5,552 nt of DNA from JAUREX01 sp044356825 (GCA_044356825.1 JBIKVM010000194.1:1-5552); one strand, 5' to 3'; positions 1-5,332 are shown, numbered from the stretch's first letter. Numbers and translations: made by a program. The notes: generated by a model from the sequence alone, not told the origin.

Positions 1-1
1 T

Positions 2-577
2 CACGCCCGCCCAGCTCGGGTTGCCGATATCCTCGGGCTCATCGAGGTTGCCAGCCGCGCGGATCTTGGCCGAGGCCTCCTCGATCTCCATCCCGACCAC
101 GGTCGTGGCCTTGATGTCCTGCGCCGAGAAGGGCCGCAGCCCCGCGTCGCGGCCCGGAAAGAAGCGCTCGATCATGGCATGCAGGGCGGCGACCTTGGCC
201 GCGCCCTCGATCAGATGCGCCAGCCCGAAGCACATGGCCGAGCGGTAGTTGGCCGAATGGTTGAAGCCCGTCCGTGCCATCACGAGCCCGTCGAGATGGG
301 TCGCCGTCAGGCAGACCGGCACGCCCTTCTCCTGCGCGCGCAGCATCCGGCTGGCCGAGGAGCCGTGCCAGTAGAGCCGCGTCCCCTCGCGCCAGTAGAG
401 GGTCGGCGTGCAATAGGGCTGCCCCTCGATCGCATAGGCGACATGACACATCATCCCGGCATCGAGGATCGCGTGCACGCTCGCATGGTCATAGCGGCCC
501 CGATCGTGGCGCCGCTTCAGGCGGTTGCGGGCGGTGACGGGATAGCTTGGCTCGGCTGCGGCTGCGGGCTGGGGCAT
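2..577 (-). CDS. Pyridoxamine 5'-phosphate oxidase-like FMN-binding split-barrel protein, 3' end outside the window
   Basis: The minus-strand frame is open from an ATG at 577 for 192 codons and leaves the window at the left edge still open. The last visible residues are NPSWAGV. Family members of this type run to roughly 210-230 residues, so only a short C-terminal tail should be missing. Recognisable family blocks are RNRLKRRHDRGRYD near residues 17-30, a MMCHVAYAIEGQPYCTPTLYW block at about 42-62, WHGSSASRMLR (70-80), VCLTATHLDGLVMARTGF (88-105) and HSANYRSAMCFG (107-118). These match the PNPOx-like proteins often annotated as FMN-binding or 'pyridoxamine 5'-phosphate oxidase family'. The start is supported by an AGGAG at 585-589, 7 nt upstream. 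Such proteins bind flavin and are presumed cytosolic reductases or oxidases. True PNP oxidase activity cannot be assumed. The gene is divergent from a MocR regulator, its probable controller (inference). Confidence 0.88.
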   Translation of the reverse strand, partial: MPQPAAAAEPSYPVTARNRLKRRHDRGRYDHASVHAILDAGMMCHVAYAIEGQPYCTPTLYWREGTRLYWHGSSASRMLRAQEKGVPVCLTATHLDGLVMARTGFNHSANYRSAMCFGLAHLIEGAAKVAALHAMIERFFPGRDAGLRPFSAQDIKATTVVGMEIEEASAKIRAAGNLDEPEDIGNPSWAGV

Positions 578-588
578 GGGTTGTCTCC

Positions 589-617
589 TCTTGCTGCGGC
601 AGGACTAACAAGCAAGA
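589..617. repeat. Inverted repeat, 7-bp arms, operator candidate
   Basis: TCTTGCT at 589-595 pairs perfectly with AGCAAGA at 611-617 across a 15-base spacer. The centre-to-centre distance of the arms is 22 bp, about two helical turns, so both arms would face the same side of the DNA. It lies between the start of the FMN-protein gene and the start of mocR. A role as a MocR binding site is inferred from position and symmetry only. Confidence 0.4.
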
Positions 618-618
618 T

Positions 619-636
619 TGGACCCGGAAAGGTCCA
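619..636. repeat. Inverted repeat, 6-bp arms, over the mocR leader/RBS
   Basis: TGGACC (619-624) and GGTCCA (631-636) form a perfect 6-bp inverted repeat around CGGAAA. The right arm begins within the putative Shine-Dalgarno GGAAAGG (626-632) of the mocR start at 642. It could be an autoregulatory operator or a small mRNA hairpin limiting mocR translation. If translation really starts at the TTG at 618, the repeat would be coding, which weakens the idea. Confidence 0.35.
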
Positions 637-641
637 CTGAT

Positions 642-2066
642 TTGCGAAAACATCAGACCAATCTGCCCGACTGGTCGGATCTGATCCCGGTGCTGCCCGC
701 CGAAGGGCCGCGGCGCGAGGCGCTGCTCGCCGAGATCAAGCGGCTGATCGAAACGCGCGTGCTCGCGCCCGGGCAGAAGCTGCCCCCAAGCCGCGAACTG
801 GCGCTGCGGCTTTCTCTCGCGCGCGGTGCCGTGGTCGCAGCCTATGAACAGCTCGCCGCCGACGGATATGTGGAACCGCGCCAGGGCGCCGGAACCTTTG
901 TCGCGGCAGCCGTTCCCGTCGCGTCCGTGCCGGTGGCCGTCGATGTCGCAAAAGCTGCTGGCGGCCCCGCAGCCCCGGCACCCGGCAAGCTCGGCAGCGG
1001 CACGGCGGATGACAGGACGCTGCGCGACCTGCGCCGGCTGTTCCGCGATGCGCTGTCACGGCCGCCATCGAGTTTCCTGCACTATGGCGACCCCTTGGGC
1101 GAGATCGCGCTCCGCCGCGAAATCCTTGCCTATCTGCGCGCGACGCGCGGCATCCGGGCCGAGGTCGATCAGGTGATGATCACATCGGGCACGCAATCGG
1201 CGCTCTCGCTCATCACCCGCGCGCTGCTGCCCCCCGGAAGCCGGATCTGGGTCGAGGATCCGTGCTATCCGCAGGCGCTGAACCTGTTCCGGGGGCTCGG
1301 GCTGCAGATCGTGCCGGTGCCGGTGGATCGCGACGGGCTGGACCCGGCCGCGGGCATCGCCGCAGCACCCGTGGCCGAGGCCGCCTATCTGACGCCCTCG
1401 CACCAGTTCCCGCTCGGCACGACACTGTCGATGCCGCGCCGCCTTGCGCTGCTCGACTGGGCGCGGAGTTGCGGCGCATGGATCATCGAGGACGACTACG
1501 ACAGCGAGTTCCGCTTTACCGGCCCGCCGCTCGCCGCGCTGCACGGCATCGACCGGGCGGGGCGGGTCATCTATCTCGGCACCTTCTCCAAGGCGCTCGC
1601 GCCGGGTCTGCGGCTGGGTTACGCCGTGCTGCCGCCCGGGGTGGTCGAGCCGGTCAGGCGGCTGCGCGACCTGACCGACCGCTATCCGAACCCGCTGATC
1701 GAGACGGTTCTGGCCCGCCTGATCAGCGAGGGGCTTTATGCCACGCATCTGCGGCGGGCGCGCAAGCGGTGTAGGGCGGCACGCGACGGCCTGGTCGCCA
1801 GCCTCGCGCAGGCGCCGCTCGATGTCACGGTTCCCGAACAGGGGCTGCACCTGATCGCATTCGCACAAGGCGGGGTGCCGGACTCCGAACTGCACGATCG
1901 GGTGCAGAAGGCCGGCCTCGCCTGCCGCCGCCTGTCTGCCATGTTCATCGATGCGCCTGCACGGCAGGGGCTCGTGATCGGCTTCTCGGGCTTCGACCCG
2001 GGCGATATCGCTGCCGCGGCACGACGCGCGGCCAGAGCCGTCGCATCTGGCCATGGCACTTCGTGA
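642..2066 (+). CDS. MocR-family transcriptional regulator (GntR winged helix fused to aminotransferase-like domain)
   Basis: This is a PLP-dependent transcription factor of the MocR/PdxR type. Residues below are numbered from the upstream TTG at 618; subtract 8 for the preferred start. A GntR winged-helix domain spans about residues 32-98 (LLAEIKRLIETRVLAPGQKL, then PPSRELA and AAYEQLAADGYVEPRQGAGTFV). A low-complexity Ala/Pro/Val linker follows (about 97-130), then a fold-type I aminotransferase-like domain to the end. Cofactor motifs are intact: ITSGTQSAL (188-196), TPSHQFPLG (259-267), EDDYDSEFR (291-299) and GTFSKALAPG (321-330), with K325 the expected Schiff-base lysine. Total length, 474-482 residues, is normal. 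No ATG is available near the start. I prefer the TTG at 642 because GGAAAGG lies 9 nt upstream; the TTG at 618 has only a distant AGGA. The last codons overlap a recombinase fossil, so the C-terminal tail may be replaced. Confidence 0.93.
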   Translation: MRKHQTNLPDWSDLIPVLPAEGPRREALLAEIKRLIETRVLAPGQKLPPSRELALRLSLARGAVVAAYEQLAADGYVEPRQGAGTFVAAAVPVASVPVAVDVAKAAGGPAAPAPGKLGSGTADDRTLRDLRRLFRDALSRPPSSFLHYGDPLGEIALRREILAYLRATRGIRAEVDQVMITSGTQSALSLITRALLPPGSRIWVEDPCYPQALNLFRGLGLQIVPVPVDRDGLDPAAGIAAAPVAEAAYLTPSHQFPLGTTLSMPRRLALLDWARSCGAWIIEDDYDSEFRFTGPPLAALHGIDRAGRVIYLGTFSKALAPGLRLGYAVLPPGVVEPVRRLRDLTDRYPNPLIETVLARLISEGLYATHLRRARKRCRAARDGLVASLAQAPLDVTVPEQGLHLIAFAQGGVPDSELHDRVQKAGLACRRLSAMFIDAPARQGLVIGFSGFDPGDIAAAARRAARAVASGHGTS

Positions 2067-2365
2067 TCGGCAAAGGGCGACGCGAACGAATCCTGTCCCC
2101 ATGGCAAGACAAGGCCCGCGCCGTCCGGCGCTGGATTGCGCTGCGCCCCGCGTCGAGCGGTCCGCCGCTGTTCCAGAACGCGTGCGGCCGGGCGATGTCC
2201 GAAAGGTCCCGCCTCGGCTCGGGCACGCCTGCGTCCAGACCGCCGAGATTTCCCTGCGCGCCGATCCGACCGAAACCTCGAGGCACCTACCGCCAGAAGC
2301 CCGCCAACCCTGCAGCACGGCCGATTCACCGTGCCGGACAATCTTATGGAATTGCAGACAGACGC
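2050..2365 (+). pseudogene. Tyrosine-type recombinase/integrase C-terminal remnant (deleted, frameshifted, active-site Tyr lost)
   Basis: Three frames together spell the catalytic C-terminus of a tyrosine recombinase. From 2063 the frame reads VIGKGRRERILSPW and later LFQNACGRAM; this is the beta-hairpin with the catalytic Lys at 2072-2074. Near 2185-2198 it jumps to another frame reading GDVRKV, then RLGHACVQTAEISLRADPTE (2215-2274), the LGHA box with the catalytic His at 2224. The segment normally between them, which carries the HxxR arginine, is missing. Nine codons after the His, where the nucleophilic Tyr should be (family pattern EIYLRADP), there is a TCC serine at 2251-2253. After GAA at 2272-2274 a one-base loss moves the match to a third frame reading LEAPTARSPPTLQHGRFTVP and DNLMEL. 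The N-terminal half is absent. It cannot encode an active enzyme. The family assignment is from remembered conserved blocks. Confidence 0.8.
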
Positions 2366-2380
2366 GAGCAACCGGCGGAA

Positions 2381-2557
2381 TCATGCGGTGAGACCACCGC
2401 CAGAAACCTCCGTGGCGCCCATCTCCAGGTTCTACGCGAGCGTCGTGTGCAGCCCGAAGACCGGGAAGATCAGGATCTGCGTGATGACGACGGCGCCGTA
2501 ACCGACGAGTACGTTGGCGACGGACTCAACCAGCGACATGGGACGGGACTGCTTCAT
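2381..2557 (-). pseudogene. Degenerate small phage-type membrane protein gene (DUF7220-like)
   Basis: An ATG at 2557 on the minus strand opens a frame beginning MKQSRPMSLVESVANVLVGY and continuing GAVVITQILIFPVFGLHTTLA. A TAG at codon 42 (2432-2434) interrupts it, then NLEMGA follows in the same frame before the similarity fades and a stop is reached at 2381. I recognise the pattern MKQSR-MSLVE-ANV-VG--TQ--IFP-FGL---L-QNL-MG as a small conserved protein of about 65-70 residues frequent in phages and prophages of alphaproteobacteria. The TAG sits where the family has Gln, so CAG to TAG is the likely lesion. The 3' part of the gene (second hydrophobic stretch and basic tail) is gone. Residues about 14-36 form one probable membrane helix. 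No good ribosome binding site precedes the ATG. It lies 16 bases downstream of the cysteine hydrolase stop on the same strand. Confidence 0.55.
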
Positions 2558-2573
2558 GTCGAGACATCATACA

Positions 2574-3128
2574 TCAGCCCGCGAGCAGGTGCGCTGTTCG
2601 CACGGCCTGCGCGAATTCCCCATGCAGATGGTATACTGCCGCACGATGGCTGTCCTCGGCGGATGGTGCGGGGCCGCCGTCAAAACCGACATCGGCATTG
2701 CGGGTGAACGCCGCGCAGGCGTCATGCGCCAGTTCCACCGCAAAACCCAGATTGGCCGCCATTCGCGTGGTGGTCGACACGCAATGCGGTGTCGTCAGGC
2801 CGCAGATGATCAACTCCCGCGCGCCGGCCTTGCGCAGATCGGCTTCGAGCGTCGTTCCAATGAAGGCCGCATTGACCGATTTCTCGTACAGGGCCTCGCC
2901 TTGCCAAGGTTCGAAGCCCAGCTTGAAGTCGGCTCCGGCCCCTGAGAGAGGAGATCCCGCTTCCCGGCTCAGGTGGCGCACATGAACGACAGATCCGCCC
3001 GCCGCGCGCATCCCTGCGACAAGCGCGAGTGCGTTGCCTTCGGCGAACGAGTTGTTGCGATCACCCCAGAACGGGGAATCAAATCCCTTCTGAAAGTCAA
3101 TTAGAATCAATGCCTTGAGAGAAATCAT
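2574..3128 (-). CDS. Isochorismatase-like cysteine hydrolase
   Basis: This is an intact 184-residue protein of the isochorismatase/cysteine-hydrolase superfamily, whose usual length is 180-210. The N-terminal strand ALILIDFQKGF supplies the catalytic Asp (D11). YEKSVNAAF carries the expected Lys (K83). CGLTTPHCVSTTTRMA holds the nucleophilic Cys (C116), preceded by the TT that forms the family's cis-peptide turn. The C-terminal AEDSHRAAVYHLHGEF block (157-172) is also typical. Known members hydrolyse isochorismate, nicotinamide, N-carbamoyl amides or related amides; the substrate cannot be read here, but the YecD-like general hydrolase subgroup fits better than isochorismatase proper. The start at 3128 is well supported by AAGGAA at 3134-3139, 5 nt upstream. 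The gene sits alone between decayed mobile elements, and its 5' third is visibly richer in A and T than the flanking genes, which suggests acquisition by transfer (inference). Confidence 0.92.
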   Translation of the reverse strand: MISLKALILIDFQKGFDSPFWGDRNNSFAEGNALALVAGMRAAGGSVVHVRHLSREAGSPLSGAGADFKLGFEPWQGEALYEKSVNAAFIGTTLEADLRKAGARELIICGLTTPHCVSTTTRMAANLGFAVELAHDACAAFTRNADVGFDGGPAPSAEDSHRAAVYHLHGEFAQAVRTAHLLAG

Positions 3129-3240
3129 CTGATTTCCTTCATGTGCGCGACAGTCGGGACGAAGATGCCGCCCCGTGGAAACATGTCGCTGGCGCTGATC
3201 GTTACCGCATTTTCGGCGCTTGCCATCTTGATCCGGGGGC
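3125..3240 (-). other. Possible truncated 3' end of a gene translationally coupled to the cysteine hydrolase
   Basis: A minus-strand frame reading MASAENAVTISASDMFPR and then GGIFVPTVAHMKEIR ends in a TGA that overlaps the hydrolase ATG as ATGA (3125-3128), the classic arrangement of co-translated genes. Its codons favour G or C at the third position, as in real genes of this window. Upstream of about 3240 the same frame runs into the transposase remnant out of register, so anything earlier is not meaningful. I do not recognise the peptide. It could be the tail of a gene cut off when the IS256-type element inserted, or a chance open frame over the hydrolase leader. Confidence 0.2.
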
Positions 3241-3257
3241 CGCTGCAGTCAAGCTGA

Positions 3258-3278
3258 TGACGGGATGATCGCCCGTCA
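3258..3278 (-). repeat. Perfect hairpin at the transposase stop codon
   Basis: TGACGGG (3258-3264) and CCCGTCA (3272-3278) are exact reverse complements around a 7-base loop. On the minus strand the first three bases of the hairpin are the TGA stop of the transposase remnant. It would fold into a 7-bp stem at the end of the transposase message. No T-run follows, so it is not a standard intrinsic terminator. It may be a transcript-end structure or part of the element's end. Confidence 0.45.
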
Positions 3279-3637
3279 GCGCGTTGGTATCGCTTCGCGG
3301 ACCTTCCGTTCCAGAGGCGTGTAACGGTCGCGCTGGACGGCCCATTCACCGTTCTGGTCGAGGAGCAGAGCCCCGACGAGGCGGACGAAGGCGTCATCGT
3401 TGGGGAAAACGCCCACGCCGTCAGCGCGCCGCTTGAACGCGCCATTCACCCGCTCGCTGGTGTTCGTGGAATGCAGCTTGGCCCGGTGTTCCTCGGCAAG
3501 GACATGCAGGTTGGCACGTCGTGCTCGGCGTCATCCATCAGCGATGCGCGCCTGCGCACCTCGGGCCGGATCTGATCGGCTGCGGCGTACCACCGGGTGG
3601 AGGCGGCATCGGCTGTTTCTTCGCGACGATGTCGCAC
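3276..3637 (-). pseudogene. IS256-family transposase, C-terminal remnant with one frameshift
   Basis: On the minus strand, one frame reads ETADAASTRWYAAADQIRPE followed by ASLMDDAEHDV and TCMS, ending about 3500. The next frame then reads AEEHRAKLHSTNTSERVNGA and continues through FKRRADGVGVFPNDDAFVRL to a stop at 3276-3278. Together they match the end of IS256/IS285-type mutator transposases (family pattern AEHRAKLHSTNPIERLN then RRTDVVGIFPN). The switch needs only a single lost base at 3498-3499, between TCC and GCC codons. The Glu in SERVN is the third acidic residue of the DDE triad and is still present; both Asp residues lie upstream in the missing part. About 119 of the usual 400 or so codons remain. 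The 5' boundary near 3637-3650 is approximate, and I could not identify terminal inverted repeats. Confidence 0.85.
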
Positions 3638-3693
3638 GGGTTCAAATGTGGGTGGTCATCGATGGAATCTCCACTCCGGGTTGGTGGCAGCAA

Positions 3694-3740
3694 CCAGACC
3701 CTATCGGAAGATCGCCGGTGCCCCCCTGAGCCAGACCCTA
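3694..3740. repeat. 10-bp direct repeat CCAGACCCTA, two copies
   Basis: CCAGACCCTA occurs at 3694-3703 and again at 3731-3740, starting 37 bases apart. It sits upstream of the glutamine synthetase homologue, so it may be a paired regulator site, or a duplicated target flanking a small lost or residual insertion. Nothing beyond identity and position supports either reading. Confidence 0.35.
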
Positions 3741-3763
3741 CACCGCGCTCGGGGACAGAATCG

Positions 3764-3775
3764 CGCAAGCTTGCG
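3764..3775. repeat. 12-bp perfect palindrome upstream of the ligase gene
   Basis: CGCAAGCTTGCG reads the same on both strands and lies 132 bases before the chosen GTG start of the glutamine synthetase homologue. Size and symmetry suit a dimeric repressor or activator site, but a chance occurrence is possible in such GC-rich DNA. Confidence 0.3.
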
Positions 3776-3893
3776 AGGGGGCGCGCTGCCGGGTAACCTT
3801 CGTGCTGCCCATGCAAGCGGGATAGCTCAGGCGGAGGCGCCGGACGTCGAGCCTTGCAAATGCACGCCCATGACGGCGCGTGGCACCTTGTCA

Positions 3894-3901
3894 GAGAGGA
3901 G
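3894..3901 (+). promoter_or_regulatory. Shine-Dalgarno GAGAGGAG fixing a GTG start
   Basis: GAGAGGAG lies 6 bases before the GTG at 3908. The longer reading frame could begin at TTG 3854 or ATG 3860, but neither has a comparable site, and the extra 16-18 residues do not resemble the family N-terminus. This site therefore decides the start. Confidence 0.75.
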
Positions 3902-3907
3902 CGGAGC

Positions 3908-5263
3908 GTGAGCCTGCCTGCCGAACTGGACGCCTATCTGCGCACCCACCCCGAGACGCGCTTTGTCGATGCCGTCCTCTCTGATCTTTGCGGCACGGCC
4001 ATCGGCAAGCGGGTACCGGCGCGCGACGCGGCCAAGCTGTGGTCATCGGGCGTGGCCTTCTGTGCCGGGATCACGACGCTCGATGCGCTCGGCAACTGCT
4101 GGGACGTGAACGGGATCGGGTTTTCGGATGGCGATCCGGATGCGACATGTTATCCGGTCCCGGGCACGCTTGTCCCGGTTCCATGGGCCGAGGTGCCGAC
4201 GGCGCAGGTTCAGATCGCCCCCGCCCCACCCGAGGATGCGCCCTATTGGTGGTTCGACCCCCGCGCCATTCTGCAATCGGTCGTCGCGCGCTTCGCCAGA
4301 CTCGGGCTCGCGCCTGTCGTGGCCAATGAGCTGGAGTTCTACTTCGTCGATCCGCGGCGCGATGCGGCAGGCAGAATCGGCCCCGCCACCCCTGCCCGCA
4401 GGGGCCGGGCGCCCGAGGCGGCCCGGGTCCTCGCCTTCGACAAGCTCGACGAGCAGGCTCGGCTTCGGGAGGAGATCGATGCCGCCTGCATCGCGCAGGG
4501 CGTTCCCGCCGGTGCTGCGACGGCTGAATACGGGGGCGCGCAATTCGAGGTGAACCTCGGTCACGTCGCCGACCCGGTGCTGGCCTGCGACCACGCGCTG
4601 ATGCTGCGGCGGATCGTCAAGGGCGTCGCCTCCCGGCACGGGCTGGAGGCCACCTTCATGTCGAAGCCCTTCGCCGACCAGTCGGGCTCGGGGCTGCACA
4701 TCCATGCATCCCTCGTCAATGACGCAGGCGTGAATGTCTTCGACGAGACATTGCCGGATGGCGACAGGCTGCTCGGCCACGCGATCGCCGGGCTTCAGGC
4801 CACGACCCATGATGCGATGGCCTTCTTTGCCCCCAACATCAACGCCTACCGGCGGTTCGAGCCGAACCAGTTCGTGCCGGTGAACACAAGCTGGGGCTTC
4901 AACAACCGCTCCGTGTCGTTCCGCGTGCCCATGGGCGGCGGTCGGGCGCGGCGGATCGAGCACCGGATCGCGGGTGCCGACGCCAACCCCTATCTCGTGA
5001 TGGCGGCGATGCTTGCGGGGGTTCACCACGGGCTTGCGAACCGGCTGACGCCGACGCCGCCGTCGACCGGCAATGCCGGCGAGCAGGCGGACCCGGCGAT
5101 GCCCCTGCGCCTCTGGACGGCGCTCGATCGCCTCGAAGGCTCGACCCTCATGGCCGAGTACTTCGGACCAGACTATCCCGCCGCCTATGCCGCCATCAAA
5201 CGCAGCGAGTTCGAGGCCTTCATGGCCGAGGTTCTGCCGCGCGAATACGACTGGTATCTCTGA
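3908..5263 (+). CDS. Glutamine synthetase family protein (PuuA-like gamma-glutamyl-amine ligase)
   Basis: This is a complete 451-residue type-I glutamine-synthetase fold. The N-terminal beta-grasp domain covers about residues 17-105, and the catalytic domain runs from about 115 to the end. Catalytic blocks are intact: ELEF (E141, E143), EYGGAQFEVN (E207, E214), KPFADQSGSGLHIHASL (H264), NINAYRR (R315), FNNRSVSFRVP (R334) and RRIEHRIAGADANPYL (E351, R353). The EYG-x-Q-FE-N block and the WYL C-terminus resemble PuuA and related gamma-glutamyl-amine ligases rather than housekeeping GlnA, and the adenylylation Tyr motif of GlnA is not seen. Such enzymes use ATP to join glutamate to putrescine, other polyamines, alkylamines or anilines as the first step of amine catabolism. 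The substrate is not readable here. The protein should be cytosolic and oligomeric. The GTG start is chosen for its GAGAGGAG. The gene faces an amidohydrolase gene 69 bases downstream. Confidence 0.93.
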   Translation: MSLPAELDAYLRTHPETRFVDAVLSDLCGTAIGKRVPARDAAKLWSSGVAFCAGITTLDALGNCWDVNGIGFSDGDPDATCYPVPGTLVPVPWAEVPTAQVQIAPAPPEDAPYWWFDPRAILQSVVARFARLGLAPVVANELEFYFVDPRRDAAGRIGPATPARRGRAPEAARVLAFDKLDEQARLREEIDAACIAQGVPAGAATAEYGGAQFEVNLGHVADPVLACDHALMLRRIVKGVASRHGLEATFMSKPFADQSGSGLHIHASLVNDAGVNVFDETLPDGDRLLGHAIAGLQATTHDAMAFFAPNINAYRRFEPNQFVPVNTSWGFNNRSVSFRVPMGGGRARRIEHRIAGADANPYLVMAAMLAGVHHGLANRLTPTPPSTGNAGEQADPAMPLRLWTALDRLEGSTLMAEYFGPDYPAAYAAIKRSEFEAFMAEVLPREYDWYL

Positions 5264-5291
5264 GCCGGGCGAGAGCGCGATCCAAGGTTGC

Positions 5292-5312
5292 GGGGGGCGG
5301 CCAGTGCCCCCC
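5292..5312. terminator. G/C hairpin between the convergent genes, possible bidirectional terminator
   Basis: GGGGGGC (5292-5298) pairs with GCCCCCC (5306-5312) around the loop GGCCAGT, a 7-bp stem made only of G:C pairs. It lies 29 bases after the ligase stop and 20 bases beyond the end of the converging amidohydrolase gene, the expected place for a shared transcription end. There is no T-run on either strand, so it is not a canonical intrinsic terminator. Confidence 0.4.
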
Positions 5313-5317
5313 CCCCC
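5307..5317. repeat. 11-base C homopolymer
   Basis: Eleven consecutive C residues overlap the right arm of the intergenic hairpin. Such a tract is prone to slippage in replication and to sequencing error. It lies outside both genes, so length changes would alter only the hairpin and spacing. Confidence 0.85.
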
Positions 5318-5332
5318 AGATCTCCCCCGGTA

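Larger units (their letters stand above)
578..641. promoter_or_regulatory. Divergent promoter/operator region between the PNPOx-like gene and mocR
   Basis: This 64-base spacer must hold the promoters for both divergent genes, unless they lie inside the coding regions. Two perfect inverted repeats are visible: TCTTGCT (589-595) with AGCAAGA (611-617), separated by 15 bases, and TGGACC (619-624) with GGTCCA (631-636), separated by 6 bases. MocR proteins commonly control the divergent neighbour and bind paired short repeats in such spacers, so these are operator candidates. I could not assign reliable -35/-10 hexamers. The second repeat overlaps the presumed mocR ribosome binding site (GGAAAGG, 626-632), so it could also fold in the mRNA. 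Confidence 0.5.
3638..3907. other. Gene-poor spacer upstream of the glutamine synthetase homologue
   Basis: I find no frame here that resembles a known protein or has a convincing start. Visible structure: a short inverted repeat GGTTG/CAACC (3679-3683, 3691-3695), a 10-bp direct repeat CCAGACCCTA at 3694-3703 and 3731-3740, and a perfect 12-bp palindrome CGCAAGCTTGCG at 3764-3775. The stretch around 3640-3700, which carries GGGTGGTC and a GGTTGGTGG motif, could be another decayed element end, but I cannot prove that. The promoter of the downstream ligase gene must lie here or in the remnant before it. No clear hexamers or sigma-54 element were found. Confidence 0.4.

Noticed and set aside
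1056..2384. Minus-strand open frame of 442 codons opposite mocR
   Set aside because: It is the antisense shadow of GC-rich coding DNA, rich in Arg/Gly/Ala with no domain, and overlaps the intact regulator.
2514..2945. Plus-strand open frame of 143 codons
   Set aside because: It lies antisense to the well-supported cysteine hydrolase and has no recognisable motif or ribosome binding site.
3220..3252. TTGACT on the minus strand as a -35 box for the cysteine hydrolase
   Set aside because: No acceptable -10 hexamer follows at 16-18 bases.
3640..3700. Possible end of an IS21-like element, from GGGTGGTC-type motifs
   Set aside because: It is only a vague resemblance; without a search or a matching opposite end it cannot be called.
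3819..3885. tRNA-like start (GCGGGATAGCTCAG) resembling a box A region
   Set aside because: No acceptor stem partner, no proper T-loop GGTTCGA at the right distance, and no anticodon arm can be folded.
4043..5029. Minus-strand open frame of 328 codons opposite the glutamine synthetase homologue
   Set aside because: It is an antisense shadow; the plus-strand product has every catalytic motif of its family.
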